A DNA stretch of 54,449 nucleotides from Bacteroidota bacterium (GTDB lineage Bacteria; Bacteroidota; Bacteroidia; JAFLBG01): positions 1 to 54,449 of the forward strand of contig JAFLBG010000021.1 of the NCBI GenBank assembly GCA_017303975.1, written 5' to 3'. This document shows positions 44,409 through 53,581 of the stretch, in pieces (the first letter of the stretch is position 1; every line of letters starts with the position of its first letter). The notes under the pieces were generated by a model that worked only from the letters and a program-made list of their open reading frames with translations, was not told the origin of the DNA and did no database searches. The translations under genes were made by a program, and so were the position numbers.

Positions 44409-45662
44409 TTATTCAGCTCTTAACGCGTCTACGGGATTAATGCTAACAGCTTTCTTTGCCGGTATTATTCCTGCTAATGCACCCGATAGTATTAAAATAA
44501 ATAATGCAGAAATTGCAACACCAATATTTACTTCCGGATTTTGAAACATACTTCCATCCTCTTTTGGTAAAATGGACGATATTAATTCCAACAAACCAAT
44601 TCCGGCTAGTAAACCTAAATACCCTGCAATAGAAGTCAAAAATACAGATTCAATAATTAATTGTGAAGAAATAGCAAATGGAGTAGCTCCAATGGCACGT
44701 TTAATGCCAATTTCCTTAGTTCGTTCTTTTACAATTATCAGCATAATATTACTTACTCCAATTACTCCTGCAATTAAAGTTCCTGTTCCTACAAACCAAA
44801 CCAACATTCTAATTCCAGAAAATAATCCACTAAGTTTATTATACTCTTCTTCCATGTTCCAATGCCCGACAGCGGTTAAATCGTCCGGAGAAATTTTGTG
44901 TCGTTCTTTTATTTTTTCAATTGCTTTTTGTTCGGCTATCGATGCGGGAATTCCGTCTTTACTTTTTATGGCAAACCACATTACTTTATTGCCATAATTA
45001 AACGCACGTTGAAATGTAGTAAATGGAATAAACACTTTTTGTTCTTGTTCTATTGCTTGCCCACCTGAGGCTGTAGATTGTGTAATGCCAATTACCATAA
45101 AATAAATGCCATTTACTTGAATATATTTTCCTAAGGCATCTTCTGTTTTAGAAAATAGTACTTGCTTTACTTTATTTCCAATAACACAAACTTTACGGCA
45201 ATTTGTAATATCGTTGTGGTTGATATACCTTCCACTAACTACTTTTACAAATTCAATGCTTTTCTTTTCCGGAAATTCGCCAAACACAGTAAAATTACCT
45301 GTTTTAGTACCTCTAACAACATTATTGTTTGATCCATATCCACCAAGTTGATTTTCGGCAGTTACAACATCAAGTTCCGGAAGTTGTTTAAGAGCTTGCA
45401 TGTCTTGCAAATTAAAACTGTAGCTTCTCCCCTCTTTCATTCCTTTATAATTTTTCGATGTTTTTTGAGTCCACATAAAAAAACTATTGGTTGCTGTACC
45501 TTCAAACTCTTTTAAAATTCCATTTTGCAACCCATTCCCGGAACCTAACATAATAACAAGCATAAATATCCCCCAGAACACTCCAAATGCGGTAAGGAAT
45601 GTTCTGAGTTTATTTTTACGAATGGTGGCAAAAATTTCTTGCCAGTTATCTTTGTCAAGCAT
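44409..45662 (-). CDS. MacB-type ABC transporter permease, second copy
   Basis: A 417-residue permease with the MacB topology: an N-terminal helix (~20-42; TFLTAFGVFWGIFMLVIMLG), a large periplasmic domain (~45-285) and three C-terminal FtsX-domain helices (~290-410). The coupling motif is VKERTKEIGIKRAIGAT, and the end is IIPAKKAVSINPVDALRAE. It lacks a fused ATPase, which is supplied by the third gene upstream. It is a clear paralogue of the adjacent permease (eight-base gap), so a heterodimeric transmembrane unit is likely. The substrate is unknown. Confidence 0.9.
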   Translation of the reverse strand: MLDKDNWQEIFATIRKNKLRTFLTAFGVFWGIFMLVIMLGSGNGLQNGILKEFEGTATNSFFMWTQKTSKNYKGMKEGRSYSFNLQDMQALKQLPELDVVTAENQLGGYGSNNNVVRGTKTGNFTVFGEFPEKKSIEFVKVVSGRYINHNDITNCRKVCVIGNKVKQVLFSKTEDALGKYIQVNGIYFMVIGITQSTASGGQAIEQEQKVFIPFTTFQRAFNYGNKVMWFAIKSKDGIPASIAEQKAIEKIKERHKISPDDLTAVGHWNMEEEYNKLSGLFSGIRMLVWFVGTGTLIAGVIGVSNIMLIIVKERTKEIGIKRAIGATPFAISSQLIIESVFLTSIAGYLGLLAGIGLLELISSILPKEDGSMFQNPEVNIGVAISALFILILSGALAGIIPAKKAVSINPVDALRAE

Positions 45663-45670
45663 TTTATTTA

Positions 45671-46897
45671 CTAAGCTTTAAGTGCTTCTACCGGTTGTAT
45701 TTTTGCAGCACGCATTGCAGGTATAAAACCTGCTATTGCGCCACAAAATACTAACACAAGTGTTGCAGTTAGTGCAATACTTAAGTCAACTTCCGGGTCT
45801 TTAAAAAAATCACTATTTAATTCAAGTTTGTTAAACAGTTCTATTAGTAGTATTCCAAATAACAAGCCAACATAGCCTGCAATGCCAGTAACTACAACCG
45901 ACTCTTGAATTATTTGTGTAACAATAGAAATTGGAGTTGCGCCAATCGCTTTTCTAATTCCAATTTCTTTGGTCCTTTCTTTTACCACTATCATCATAAT
46001 ATTACTTACTCCTACAATACCGGATATGATTGTGCCAATACCAATTATCCAAATAAATATTTTTATACCGTCAAGCATATTCATAATTCGCAAGTACTCC
46101 ACAACATTGTTATATGCACCAATTGCTTTAGGGTCTTCTGCCGAAAAATTATGTTTTTGTGCCAATAAACTAACTATATCAAGCCTTATTTGCTCACTTT
46201 CTTCGATAGATGCATCTCCTGTGGTTAGCCATATTACACTAATATCATTTTTTCCGTTATACGCTTTTTGTGCAGTAGATACCGGAATGTATATTCTGTC
46301 GTTATCTCCTCTTCCGGGGTCGTTAAACAAGCCCACAACTGTATATTTAATTCCATCCACATCAATATCCTTTCCAATTGGATTTTCGTCTTTAAATAAA
46401 AATTTTTTCACTGGAAGTCCCATTGCACAAACTTTTCTACATTGTTTTATATCCAATTGATTTATGAAACGACCTTCAACAAGAGTTGCATTCTCTAGGT
46501 AAATGTGATCGGGTTGGCAAGAACGAGCCAAAAAATTCCCATGTTGATTTTTGTACGATAAAACACGGGAGCCTCTCCAATCGTAGGTATCGGTTATTTT
46601 ATCAATACTTTTGACTTTTGATTTTAATAAATCGAAATCTTCGTTGGTTAGTTTAATGTCTCTACCTGGCTTCAAACCTTTGTGGGGAATACTTGTTTGC
46701 CCTCCATTAATCCAAATACTATTGGAGGCATCTCTTTTAAATTGCGACTCAGCTCCATTGCGCAAAGCTTTACCGGAGCCCAACAGAATTATAAGAATAA
46801 AAATTCCCCATGCCACACTAAATGCAGTAAGAAAGGTGCGCAACTTATTCTTGCTAATTGTGCTGTATATTTCTAACCATTTTTCTTTATCAAACAC
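45671..46897 (-). CDS. MacB-type ABC transporter permease, first copy
   Basis: A permease of about 408 residues with the same layout as its neighbour: N-terminal helix (LRTFLTAFSVAWGIFILIILLG), periplasmic domain, three FtsX helices with VKERTKEIGIRKAIGAT, and an end FIPAMRAAKIQPVEALKA. I chose GTG 46895-46897 because the paralogue opens MLDKDNWQEI and this would open with FDKEKWLEI. A TTG two codons earlier is also possible. It lies about 35 bases after the ATPase gene and eight before the second permease. Confidence 0.88.
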   Translation of the reverse strand: MFDKEKWLEIYSTISKNKLRTFLTAFSVAWGIFILIILLGSGKALRNGAESQFKRDASNSIWINGGQTSIPHKGLKPGRDIKLTNEDFDLLKSKVKSIDKITDTYDWRGSRVLSYKNQHGNFLARSCQPDHIYLENATLVEGRFINQLDIKQCRKVCAMGLPVKKFLFKDENPIGKDIDVDGIKYTVVGLFNDPGRGDNDRIYIPVSTAQKAYNGKNDISVIWLTTGDASIEESEQIRLDIVSLLAQKHNFSAEDPKAIGAYNNVVEYLRIMNMLDGIKIFIWIIGIGTIISGIVGVSNIMMIVVKERTKEIGIRKAIGATPISIVTQIIQESVVVTGIAGYVGLLFGILLIELFNKLELNSDFFKDPEVDLSIALTATLVLVFCGAIAGFIPAMRAAKIQPVEALKA

Positions 46898-46932
46898 GTG
46901 CAAAAATTATTAAGTAGCGAGTTATTTTTAAA

Positions 46933-47598
46933 TTACGTAGGTATAATTAATCCGTCTTTTAATCTAATTACTCTGTCGGTCATTTTAGAAATGTCGTCTT
47001 CGTGAGTAACAATTATAATTGTATGTCCTTGTTTGTTTAATTCTTTAAAAATAGTCATTACTTCTAGTGATGTTGATGAATCTAGAGCTCCGGTTGGTTC
47101 ATCTGCGAGGATAACTTTTGGATTTGTAATAATTGCTCTTGCAATTGCAACTCGCTGCTTTTGTCCTCCGGATAATTCACTAGGCAAGTGATTCGCCCAT
47201 TCTTTTAATCCAACTTTTTCAAGTAATTCCATTGCCAGTATATTTCTCTGTTTGCGAGAAACTCCTTGATAATACAATGGTAGAGCTACATTTTCAAGCG
47301 CATTTTTAAACGCCAGCAAATTAAACGATTGAAAAACAAACCCTAAAAATTGATTGCGCAACTGGGCTGCTCTTGTTTGTGACAAATTAGAAATTTTGGT
47401 ATTGTTTAATAGATATTCTCCTCTATCATGATTATCAAGCAATCCAAGAATATTAAGTAAAGTAGATTTTCCGGATCCGGAAGAACCCATAATCGATACA
47501 AATTCGCCTTCCGCCACATGCATATTTATGCCCTTAAGCACATGCATTGAAGTTTGCGCAATTTTATATGATTTGTGTATTTCAGTTAGGGTTATCAA
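46933..47598 (-). CDS. ABC transporter ATP-binding protein (MacB/LolD-like)
   Basis: A 221-residue ATPase. Walker [10 protein letters not shown] is at 38-46, the Q-loop in FVFQSFNLL, signature LSGGQKQRV at 142-150, Walker B plus D-loop [10 protein letters not shown] at 164-173, and the switch histidine in VTHEDDIS (~199). It matches the LolD/MacB-N class that powers FtsX-fold permeases by mechanotransmission. The start is a TTG at 47596-47598, where family members begin (ITL.IHKSY). It heads the operon with two permeases and an adaptor; the outer-membrane barrel gene is 108 bases upstream. Confidence 0.93.
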   Translation of the reverse strand: MITLTEIHKSYKIAQTSMHVLKGINMHVAEGEFVSIMGSSGSGKSTLLNILGLLDNHDRGEYLLNNTKISNLSQTRAAQLRNQFLGFVFQSFNLLAFKNALENVALPLYYQGVSRKQRNILAMELLEKVGLKEWANHLPSELSGGQKQRVAIARAIITNPKVILADEPTGALDSSTSLEVMTIFKELNKQGHTIIIVTHEDDISKMTDRVIRLKDGLIIPT

Positions 47599-47706
47599 AC
47601 AAATATTTTAGGGTAATTTACAAAAATGTAGTGTGCAGAATTGGAAATTGTAGTTAATATTTGTTAATCGATTGCTGGGTCATACTAAGAGCAGTATGAT
47701 GCAAAA

Positions 47707-50169
47707 TCACATCTCATCGCCACCACCGGAATTCATTCCAGGTTCTCGCTTTTTAGTATTTCGATTTTGCATTAAATCTTGTTTGCCAAAATTATAGGTA
47801 GCACTTATGCGAAAAAAACGTGCTTCTCTTCTACGTTGTGTAACCTGCGTAAATTCCGGTGTTTCGTAATCCATACCAAATCGTCTACTATTAAAAATAT
47901 CGCTAACTAAAAAACTTACATTCCAAGCTTTACTTATAATTTTATTAACTGAAAAATCAATACCATATCTGTATTTCGTTTTTCCTTGAGGTAATATTCT
48001 TGGATGCTCGTAATCTCCATTTAACTGCGCAGATATGTTGAATGGAAGTCGGTAAGCAATAATGGATTTTGCACTAAAAGTAAAACCAGAGTTAGTAAGA
48101 TTACCAGCCGTAAGATTAGTATTAAATGTATTCACATTAAAGGTAATATCCATTTTCTTAGAAGGGCTCCATTTTATTGTTTTTTCAATTCCATAAACAA
48201 ATCTATTGTCAGCGTTTATAAAGGTATTTATGAATAAACTAGAATCGGTAGGTGATTGATAAAAATAAAGTGTGTGTGGGTCAGTAACGTACTTAGAGTA
48301 CAATGAAACCAATACGTTGCCAGTAGAAAAAATTTTGTTGTAATTAACCTCCCCCATATTTATAAATTCGGGTTTTAGGTTAGGATTTCCAATTCGAATG
48401 TTCTGCTTGTCAATAAAATGAACATTGGGATTCATTTGAAAAAAATTACCTCTACTTATTTTTCTAGAAAAATTTAGTTGAAACTCTTGGTTGTTACTCA
48501 TTTTCTTAGAAAAATAGATTGCCGGAAAAAAAGCGTTTTGCAAATTTTCTAATTTAGACGGATAGCTATACGAAAAAGATTGTTCCTTATTAGGTATATT
48601 TCCAACAAAATATGTTTGTTCAAAGCGCAATCCAGCTTGAAATCCAAAACCCTTTTTTAGTTTTCTGATATAATTGAAGTAGCCGGCATTTATAATCTCT
48701 GTAATATCGAAAACATTGGTTAGAAATGTGTCAACATAATATGCATCATCTGTGTAATTATATTTTTTTGCAGTGTTTACGTAACTACTAAGTTTATAAT
48801 TACTTCTAAATCCCATTTCAATTTTAAGAGAATCGGAAATGGGATTTACAAAATCTAATTGATAGGTGGCAACATTCGTATTGTCGTCCGTAGTTAAATT
48901 ATCAATTACAGGATTCTCTGGAAGCAATAAATTTCCTGAAATATAATTACTTGTTGTGTTTTCATTAAACTGAACTCCCAACGTTTTGTTGTATGTTAAA
49001 TCAGAAGTAAGCTCCTTTCCGGGTTTAGGAAATTTATGTTTAAAAAATATTTGTCCGGAAAAAGTGTTCGACTTTCCCTCCATTTTAAAAAGTCTGTCGC
49101 CATAAAGTGTAACAACTTTATCTGAATCGGAAAATTTAAAAACCTGCACATCATCACTAGAATGTATCATTTGCATAAAAAAGCCTGTAAACGAAATCGA
49201 ACTTCTATTTGACATTGAATAATCTAAACCCAAACGAACATTCTGCATTTGAGCCGTATTAAAATTATCAGCATCTTGATCATAATAAGAAAAAGGAGTT
49301 TCATTTTTATACGATGTTCTATAAACATATCCTTTGGTAGGATTGCTGCCCTTATTAAAATTGTAACCCGCGCTTAAATTTATTTTGTCTTTTTTGAAAT
49401 TCAAGCTTACATTGGCGTTGTATCTATCATTAGTGCCGACACCAAGTGTTACAAGACCATTGTAGCCTGGCTTTACATTTTTTTTCATAACAATATTTAC
49501 AATTCCACCGGAAGAAGAAGCATCAAACTTAACAGATGGGTTGGAAATAACCTCTACTTGCTCAATTTGGTCAGCCGCCAATTGATTCATTTGTAAGGTA
49601 GTTGGTCTTCCATCAATAAAAATTTGCACATTGCTATTTCTGAGTGTTACATTATTATCTGCATCTACGGCAAGCCCGGGAACATTTTTCATAACATCCA
49701 AGCCATTCCCGCCTTTGGTAGATAAATCTTTATCTACATTATACACTCGTCTGTCAATGTTCATTTGAACAGTGCTTTTCTCAGAAACTACTTCGGTTTC
49801 TTTTAAAAGTTCAATATTGGGTTCAAATTTTAAATTGCCAATATCTTGCTCTACAAGCTGCGGATTAATGGAAATAGGCTTTATTAAGGTTTTATAGCCA
49901 ATAAACGAAACATATAATTTGCATGGCCCCATGTAAGTAATTCCATCTAACATAAAATCGCCATTTGATTTAGAAAGAGAACCCGTTAGCAGACTGTCTT
50001 TGTTTGTTTTTAAAACTACTGTTACAAACTCAAGAGGTTGATTTGTTTGAGAATCGATTATTTTGCCATATACTTTGGCGCTCAAAGCAGCTTTCCCTTG
50101 AAATTTAGGTTGAGAAAAAAGTTGGTTTAATAAAAGTAGCTGAGCGAATAAAACTAAATATTTTTGCAT
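47707..50169 (-). CDS. Outer-membrane TonB-receptor-like barrel protein
   Basis: An 820-residue protein with signal peptide (cleavage near NQLFSQ). A carboxypeptidase-regulatory-like domain (~30-120; KVYGKIIDSQTNQPLEFVTVVL) and a plug domain (~130-230; VMKNVPGLAVDADNNVTLRNSNVQIFIDGRPT) are followed by a ~570-residue barrel. This is the OMP_b-brl_3 class, like the barrel at 5385-8117, but it has no GLPGLI partner. Here the next genes on the strand are the MacAB-type exporter, so co-function is possible; the 108-base gap with a small hairpin (47680-47699) leaves this open. The end is a Gly/Asp/Glu-rich tail, not an aromatic strand. Confidence 0.87.
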   Translation of the reverse strand: MQKYLVLFAQLLLLNQLFSQPKFQGKAALSAKVYGKIIDSQTNQPLEFVTVVLKTNKDSLLTGSLSKSNGDFMLDGITYMGPCKLYVSFIGYKTLIKPISINPQLVEQDIGNLKFEPNIELLKETEVVSEKSTVQMNIDRRVYNVDKDLSTKGGNGLDVMKNVPGLAVDADNNVTLRNSNVQIFIDGRPTTLQMNQLAADQIEQVEVISNPSVKFDASSSGGIVNIVMKKNVKPGYNGLVTLGVGTNDRYNANVSLNFKKDKINLSAGYNFNKGSNPTKGYVYRTSYKNETPFSYYDQDADNFNTAQMQNVRLGLDYSMSNRSSISFTGFFMQMIHSSDDVQVFKFSDSDKVVTLYGDRLFKMEGKSNTFSGQIFFKHKFPKPGKELTSDLTYNKTLGVQFNENTTSNYISGNLLLPENPVIDNLTTDDNTNVATYQLDFVNPISDSLKIEMGFRSNYKLSSYVNTAKKYNYTDDAYYVDTFLTNVFDITEIINAGYFNYIRKLKKGFGFQAGLRFEQTYFVGNIPNKEQSFSYSYPSKLENLQNAFFPAIYFSKKMSNNQEFQLNFSRKISRGNFFQMNPNVHFIDKQNIRIGNPNLKPEFINMGEVNYNKIFSTGNVLVSLYSKYVTDPHTLYFYQSPTDSSLFINTFINADNRFVYGIEKTIKWSPSKKMDITFNVNTFNTNLTAGNLTNSGFTFSAKSIIAYRLPFNISAQLNGDYEHPRILPQGKTKYRYGIDFSVNKIISKAWNVSFLVSDIFNSRRFGMDYETPEFTQVTQRRREARFFRISATYNFGKQDLMQNRNTKKREPGMNSGGGDEM

Positions 50170-50237
50170 GTAGACAAGTTAATACTTGTTTAAACAAGCA
50201 AAAAACATTTTAACAAATATTCACAAAAAAAGATAGC

Positions 50238-51803
50238 TTATTTATGCTCGCCAAATACAGATCTAAGCGTATCCGCTATTTCGCCAAGGGTGCAGTAGTT
50301 TTCTGCTGCTGTTAAGATAAATGGCATTAGGTTTGAACCATCTTTAGCCGCTCCGGCAAGTTGCAGTAAAGATGTATTAACAGCATTATTATCTCGTTTT
50401 TGTTTTAGCTTCTCAATTTTCTCTATCTGTATTTTCTGAATAGAATCATCTACTTTAAACAGGTCGAATTTATTGCTCTCTACAACATCAAACTTATTCA
50501 CGCCAACTATTATTTTTTCTTTCGATTCAATTTTTTGTTGGTACTCAAAAGCCGATTTTGCAATTTCATTTTGAATATATCCTTGTTCAATAGCACTTAC
50601 AGCACCACCCATTGCATCAATTTTTTTCATGTATTCAAATGCTCTTTTTTCAATATCGTCTGTAAGATTTTCTACAAAATAACTTCCTGCCAAAGGATCT
50701 ACTGTATCGGCAACACCACTTTCAAAGGCAATTATTTGTTGTGTACGTAGAGCTATTCTTGCAGCTTCTTCTGTTGGCAGTGCCAACGCTTCATCATATC
50801 CATTGGTGTGTAAAGATTGAGTTCCTCCCATTACAGCAGCTAATGCTTGAATTGTAACTCTTGAAATATTATTATGAGGTTGTTGAGCTGTTAATGTAGA
50901 ACCTCCTGTTTGGGTATGAAACCTAAGCATTTGAGCTTTAGGATCGGTTGCACCCAACTCCTTCATTATTTTTGCCCACATTCTTCTTGCCGCACGAAAC
51001 TTTGCAGTTTCTTCAAAGAAATTATTGTGTGCATTAAAAAAGAATGACAATCTCTTTCCAAAAACATTTATATCTAATCCTTTTTCCAAGGCAGCTTTTA
51101 CATAAGCTTTTCCATTTGCCAAGGTAAATGCTAATTCCTGAACAGCTGTAGAACCGGCTTCTCTTATATGATAACCGGAAATTGAAATGGTATTCCAACG
51201 TGGAACTTCTTTACTGCAATATTCAAAAATATCTGTAATAATTCGCATGGAAGGTTGAGGAGGATAAATATATGTTCCTCGTGCAGCATATTCTTTCAAA
51301 ATATCATTTTGTATAGTACCAGATATTTTTTTAATGTCAGCTCCTTGTTTTTTTGCAACTGCTATGTAAAAACTTAATAATATCGATGCAGTTGAATTTA
51401 TAGTCATGGATGTGCTTACCTCCTCCAAGTTAATTCCATCAAACAATACTTCCATGTCTGCAAGTGAATCTATTGCAACACCAGATTTACCAACTTCTCC
51501 ATCCGAAAGAGCATGGTTAGAATCATACCCAATTTGAGTTGGAAGATCGAACGCAACAGACAATCCAGTTGTGCCGTTTTTTAATAAATATTTATATCGC
51601 TTATTAGACTCTTCCGCAGTTGAAAAACCCGCATACTGTCGCATTGTCCATAATTTACTACGATACATAGAGTCTGAAATGCCTCTAGTATATGGAAATT
51701 CGCCCGGAGCTTCTACTACACTATTTTTATGTGGGTATGTTTGGTTAATTTCAATTCCGGAATCTGTTATAAATTTATCTTGTCTATTTTTAATATCGCT
51801 CAT
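50238..51803 (-). CDS. Methylmalonyl-CoA mutase family, large subunit without B12 domain
   Basis: A 521-residue TIM-barrel subunit of a B12-dependent acyl-CoA mutase. [16 protein letters not shown] contains Tyr57, equivalent to the substrate-contacting Tyr of methylmalonyl-CoA mutase; isobutyryl- and hydroxyisobutyryl-CoA mutases differ there. [44 protein letters not shown] and [19 protein letters not shown] are family signatures. The C-terminal cobalamin-binding domain (DxHxxG) is absent, so a separate small subunit must be encoded elsewhere, as in archaeal-type enzymes. It follows a DUF7935-like gene by three bases, as the last gene of a run with hutI and an amino-acid permease. Confidence 0.87.
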   Translation of the reverse strand: MSDIKNRQDKFITDSGIEINQTYPHKNSVVEAPGEFPYTRGISDSMYRSKLWTMRQYAGFSTAEESNKRYKYLLKNGTTGLSVAFDLPTQIGYDSNHALSDGEVGKSGVAIDSLADMEVLFDGINLEEVSTSMTINSTASILLSFYIAVAKKQGADIKKISGTIQNDILKEYAARGTYIYPPQPSMRIITDIFEYCSKEVPRWNTISISGYHIREAGSTAVQELAFTLANGKAYVKAALEKGLDINVFGKRLSFFFNAHNNFFEETAKFRAARRMWAKIMKELGATDPKAQMLRFHTQTGGSTLTAQQPHNNISRVTIQALAAVMGGTQSLHTNGYDEALALPTEEAARIALRTQQIIAFESGVADTVDPLAGSYFVENLTDDIEKRAFEYMKKIDAMGGAVSAIEQGYIQNEIAKSAFEYQQKIESKEKIIVGVNKFDVVESNKFDLFKVDDSIQKIQIEKIEKLKQKRDNNAVNTSLLQLAGAAKDGSNLMPFILTAAENYCTLGEIADTLRSVFGEHK

Positions 51804-51806
51804 AAA

Positions 51807-52328
51807 TTAAAGGCTTTGAGATACTTCTTTTTTTATAAAATCAATTGCAACTGCGGTTGGAAGCTTTTTTAATTGAGCTGATAGTTCAATTATCTTCTGT
51901 GCTAATTCTTGTGGGTCCGAAGTTTCTTTTACTTGTGTAGATGCTAGATTTACCAGTTTTATAATTTCTTCTTTAGCGCTTTTAACCATTTCCCATGCCG
52001 CAGGTGAAATATAAATTTGTTGAGACAGATTATGCTCAAATTCACCTCTTATATTTTTAATTAATTCTCCCTGAAAAAAACGAACACTCACGCCAGATTT
52101 GTTTACACGCATAACCAAACTGTTTGGAGAAATTCTTTCCAACAATAAAATCATTCGTTCGTAAGCTTGCAATTTGAGAGGAACAAGTTGCTCTGCAGTA
52201 GTTTTTTTTATTTCGAAATTGCGTTTCTTTTCTTCTTGGTCAAAAAACTGTTTAAGTATAAAATATACTCCAATTAGTATTACTGAGGCTAGAATGATTA
52301 AAGAAAACAGAACTATAATTGTATCCAT
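51807..52328 (-). CDS. DUF7935-like single-pass membrane protein
   Basis: A 173-residue protein with an N-terminal transmembrane helix (~4-28), then a charged coiled stretch (~32-45) and a soluble domain. The block LVPLKLQAYERMILLLERISPNSLVMRV (~49-76) is distinctive; it and the later FEHNLSQQIYISPAAWEMVKSAKEEIIKLVN match a Bacteroidota family I recall as DUF7935, of unknown function. It is sandwiched in an apparent operon: four bases after hutI and three before the mutase gene. The association with the mutase may be functional or incidental. Confidence 0.72.
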   Translation of the reverse strand: MDTIIVLFSLIILASVILIGVYFILKQFFDQEEKKRNFEIKKTTAEQLVPLKLQAYERMILLLERISPNSLVMRVNKSGVSVRFFQGELIKNIRGEFEHNLSQQIYISPAAWEMVKSAKEEIIKLVNLASTQVKETSDPQELAQKIIELSAQLKKLPTAVAIDFIKKEVSQSL

Positions 52329-52332
52329 ATAA

Positions 52333-53580
52333 TTAGTTTATAATTTTTCCATTTAAAATTATTGTTTCAATTTGGTTAGAGGCAAACGAGTATGGAATAA
52401 AAGAATAAGATGGAATTTCTTTTGTAATAAAAATATTTGCCTTTTTTCCTATCGCAATACTACCTAACTCTCTTTCTACATTCATTGCATAAGCAGAATT
52501 TATAGTTGCGGCATTAATTGCTTCTTCCGGAGTAAGTTTATATTGAATACATAATAAAGACAGCATAAAATTCATATTTCCACTTGGGCTACTTCCGGGA
52601 TTGTAGTCGGTAGCAACTGCAATAGGTAAACCGGCATCAATCATTTTACGTGCTGGAGGCAATGGTAATCCTAAAAAGAAAGCTGCTCCCGGAAGCACCG
52701 TTGGCATTGTTTTTGACAATTTCAAGAGTTCTATATCCTTTTCGTTTGTAAACTCTAAATGATCTACACTTATTGCATTGCATTGCACACCTGCTTCTAT
52801 CCCCCCACTGTGGCTTAATTGCTCGGCATGAACTTTTCCGTTTATTCCATGTTTCCCGGCACATTCCAAAATTTCGATAGTTTCCTCTTTCGAGAAATAT
52901 CCATTTTCACAAAACACATCGCAAAAATCGGCTAACTTTTCTTGTGCAACAGCAGGAATCATTTCGTTTAATAGCAAATCAATGTATTTACGTTTATTGC
53001 TTTTAAATTCAATAGGAACAGCGTGTGCCCCAAGAAATGTAGCTTTAATTGTTAACTCAGATGATTCTTTTAGTTTTTTAATTACTCGGAGCATTTTAAG
53101 CTCATCTTTTACGGTAAGCCCGTAGCCACTTTTAATTTCAACAGCTCCGGTTCCCATAGATGTTATTTCCGAAATTCTTGATTTGGCAGATACTAACAAT
53201 TCCTCTTCCGATGTATTTCTAAGCTTTGTGGCAGAATTTAAAATACCTCCTCCTCTTTGGGCAATTTCTTCGTAGGTAAGTCCGTTTATTCTATCTACAA
53301 ATTCACCTTCTCTGCTGCCCGCGTAAACAATATGTGTATGAGAATCACACCAACTTGGAAATACAAGCTTATCTGTGGCATCAATTAAATGTAAATTGTT
53401 CCAATCAGTAATTCCTGGAAAGTCATTCATACTTCCACAATCAAGTATCAATCCATCTTCTATTGCTAACCACGCATCGTTTATGCAGGGTAAGGTTTTC
53501 ATCTCTTTCCCAATAACCATTGTTCTTGGTTTTTCTTCAACCTGAACTAATGTTTTAATATTTTTTATTAATATGCGCAT
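52333..53580 (-). CDS. hutI: Imidazolonepropionase
   Basis: A 415-residue amidohydrolase that opens the ring of 4-imidazolone-5-propionate in histidine degradation. Metal-binding HTH is at 81-83 (SHTHIVYAGSREGE), with IKSGYGLT (~155), ATFLGAHAVP (~183) and HAEQLSHSGG (~247) following. The final aspartate ligand is in ATDYNPGSSPSGNM (~323). Length and all ligands are as in functional HutI. hutH, hutU and hutG are not in the window. It starts one base downstream of an amino-acid permease gene, which could supply histidine. Confidence 0.93.
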   Translation of the reverse strand: MRILIKNIKTLVQVEEKPRTMVIGKEMKTLPCINDAWLAIEDGLILDCGSMNDFPGITDWNNLHLIDATDKLVFPSWCDSHTHIVYAGSREGEFVDRINGLTYEEIAQRGGGILNSATKLRNTSEEELLVSAKSRISEITSMGTGAVEIKSGYGLTVKDELKMLRVIKKLKESSELTIKATFLGAHAVPIEFKSNKRKYIDLLLNEMIPAVAQEKLADFCDVFCENGYFSKEETIEILECAGKHGINGKVHAEQLSHSGGIEAGVQCNAISVDHLEFTNEKDIELLKLSKTMPTVLPGAAFFLGLPLPPARKMIDAGLPIAVATDYNPGSSPSGNMNFMLSLLCIQYKLTPEEAINAATINSAYAMNVERELGSIAIGKKANIFITKEIPSYSFIPYSFASNQIETIILNGKIIN

Positions 53581-53581
53581 A

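Noticed and set aside
45969-46460. Long open frame antisense to the first permease
   Set aside because: Its sequence is a low-complexity shadow of the FtsX-domain gene on the other strand, which has clear motifs and an operon context.
47680-47699. TCATACT/AGTATGA hairpin between the barrel and ATPase genes as a terminator
   Set aside because: The stem is only 7 bp and AT-rich and is not followed by a U-tract on the minus strand.
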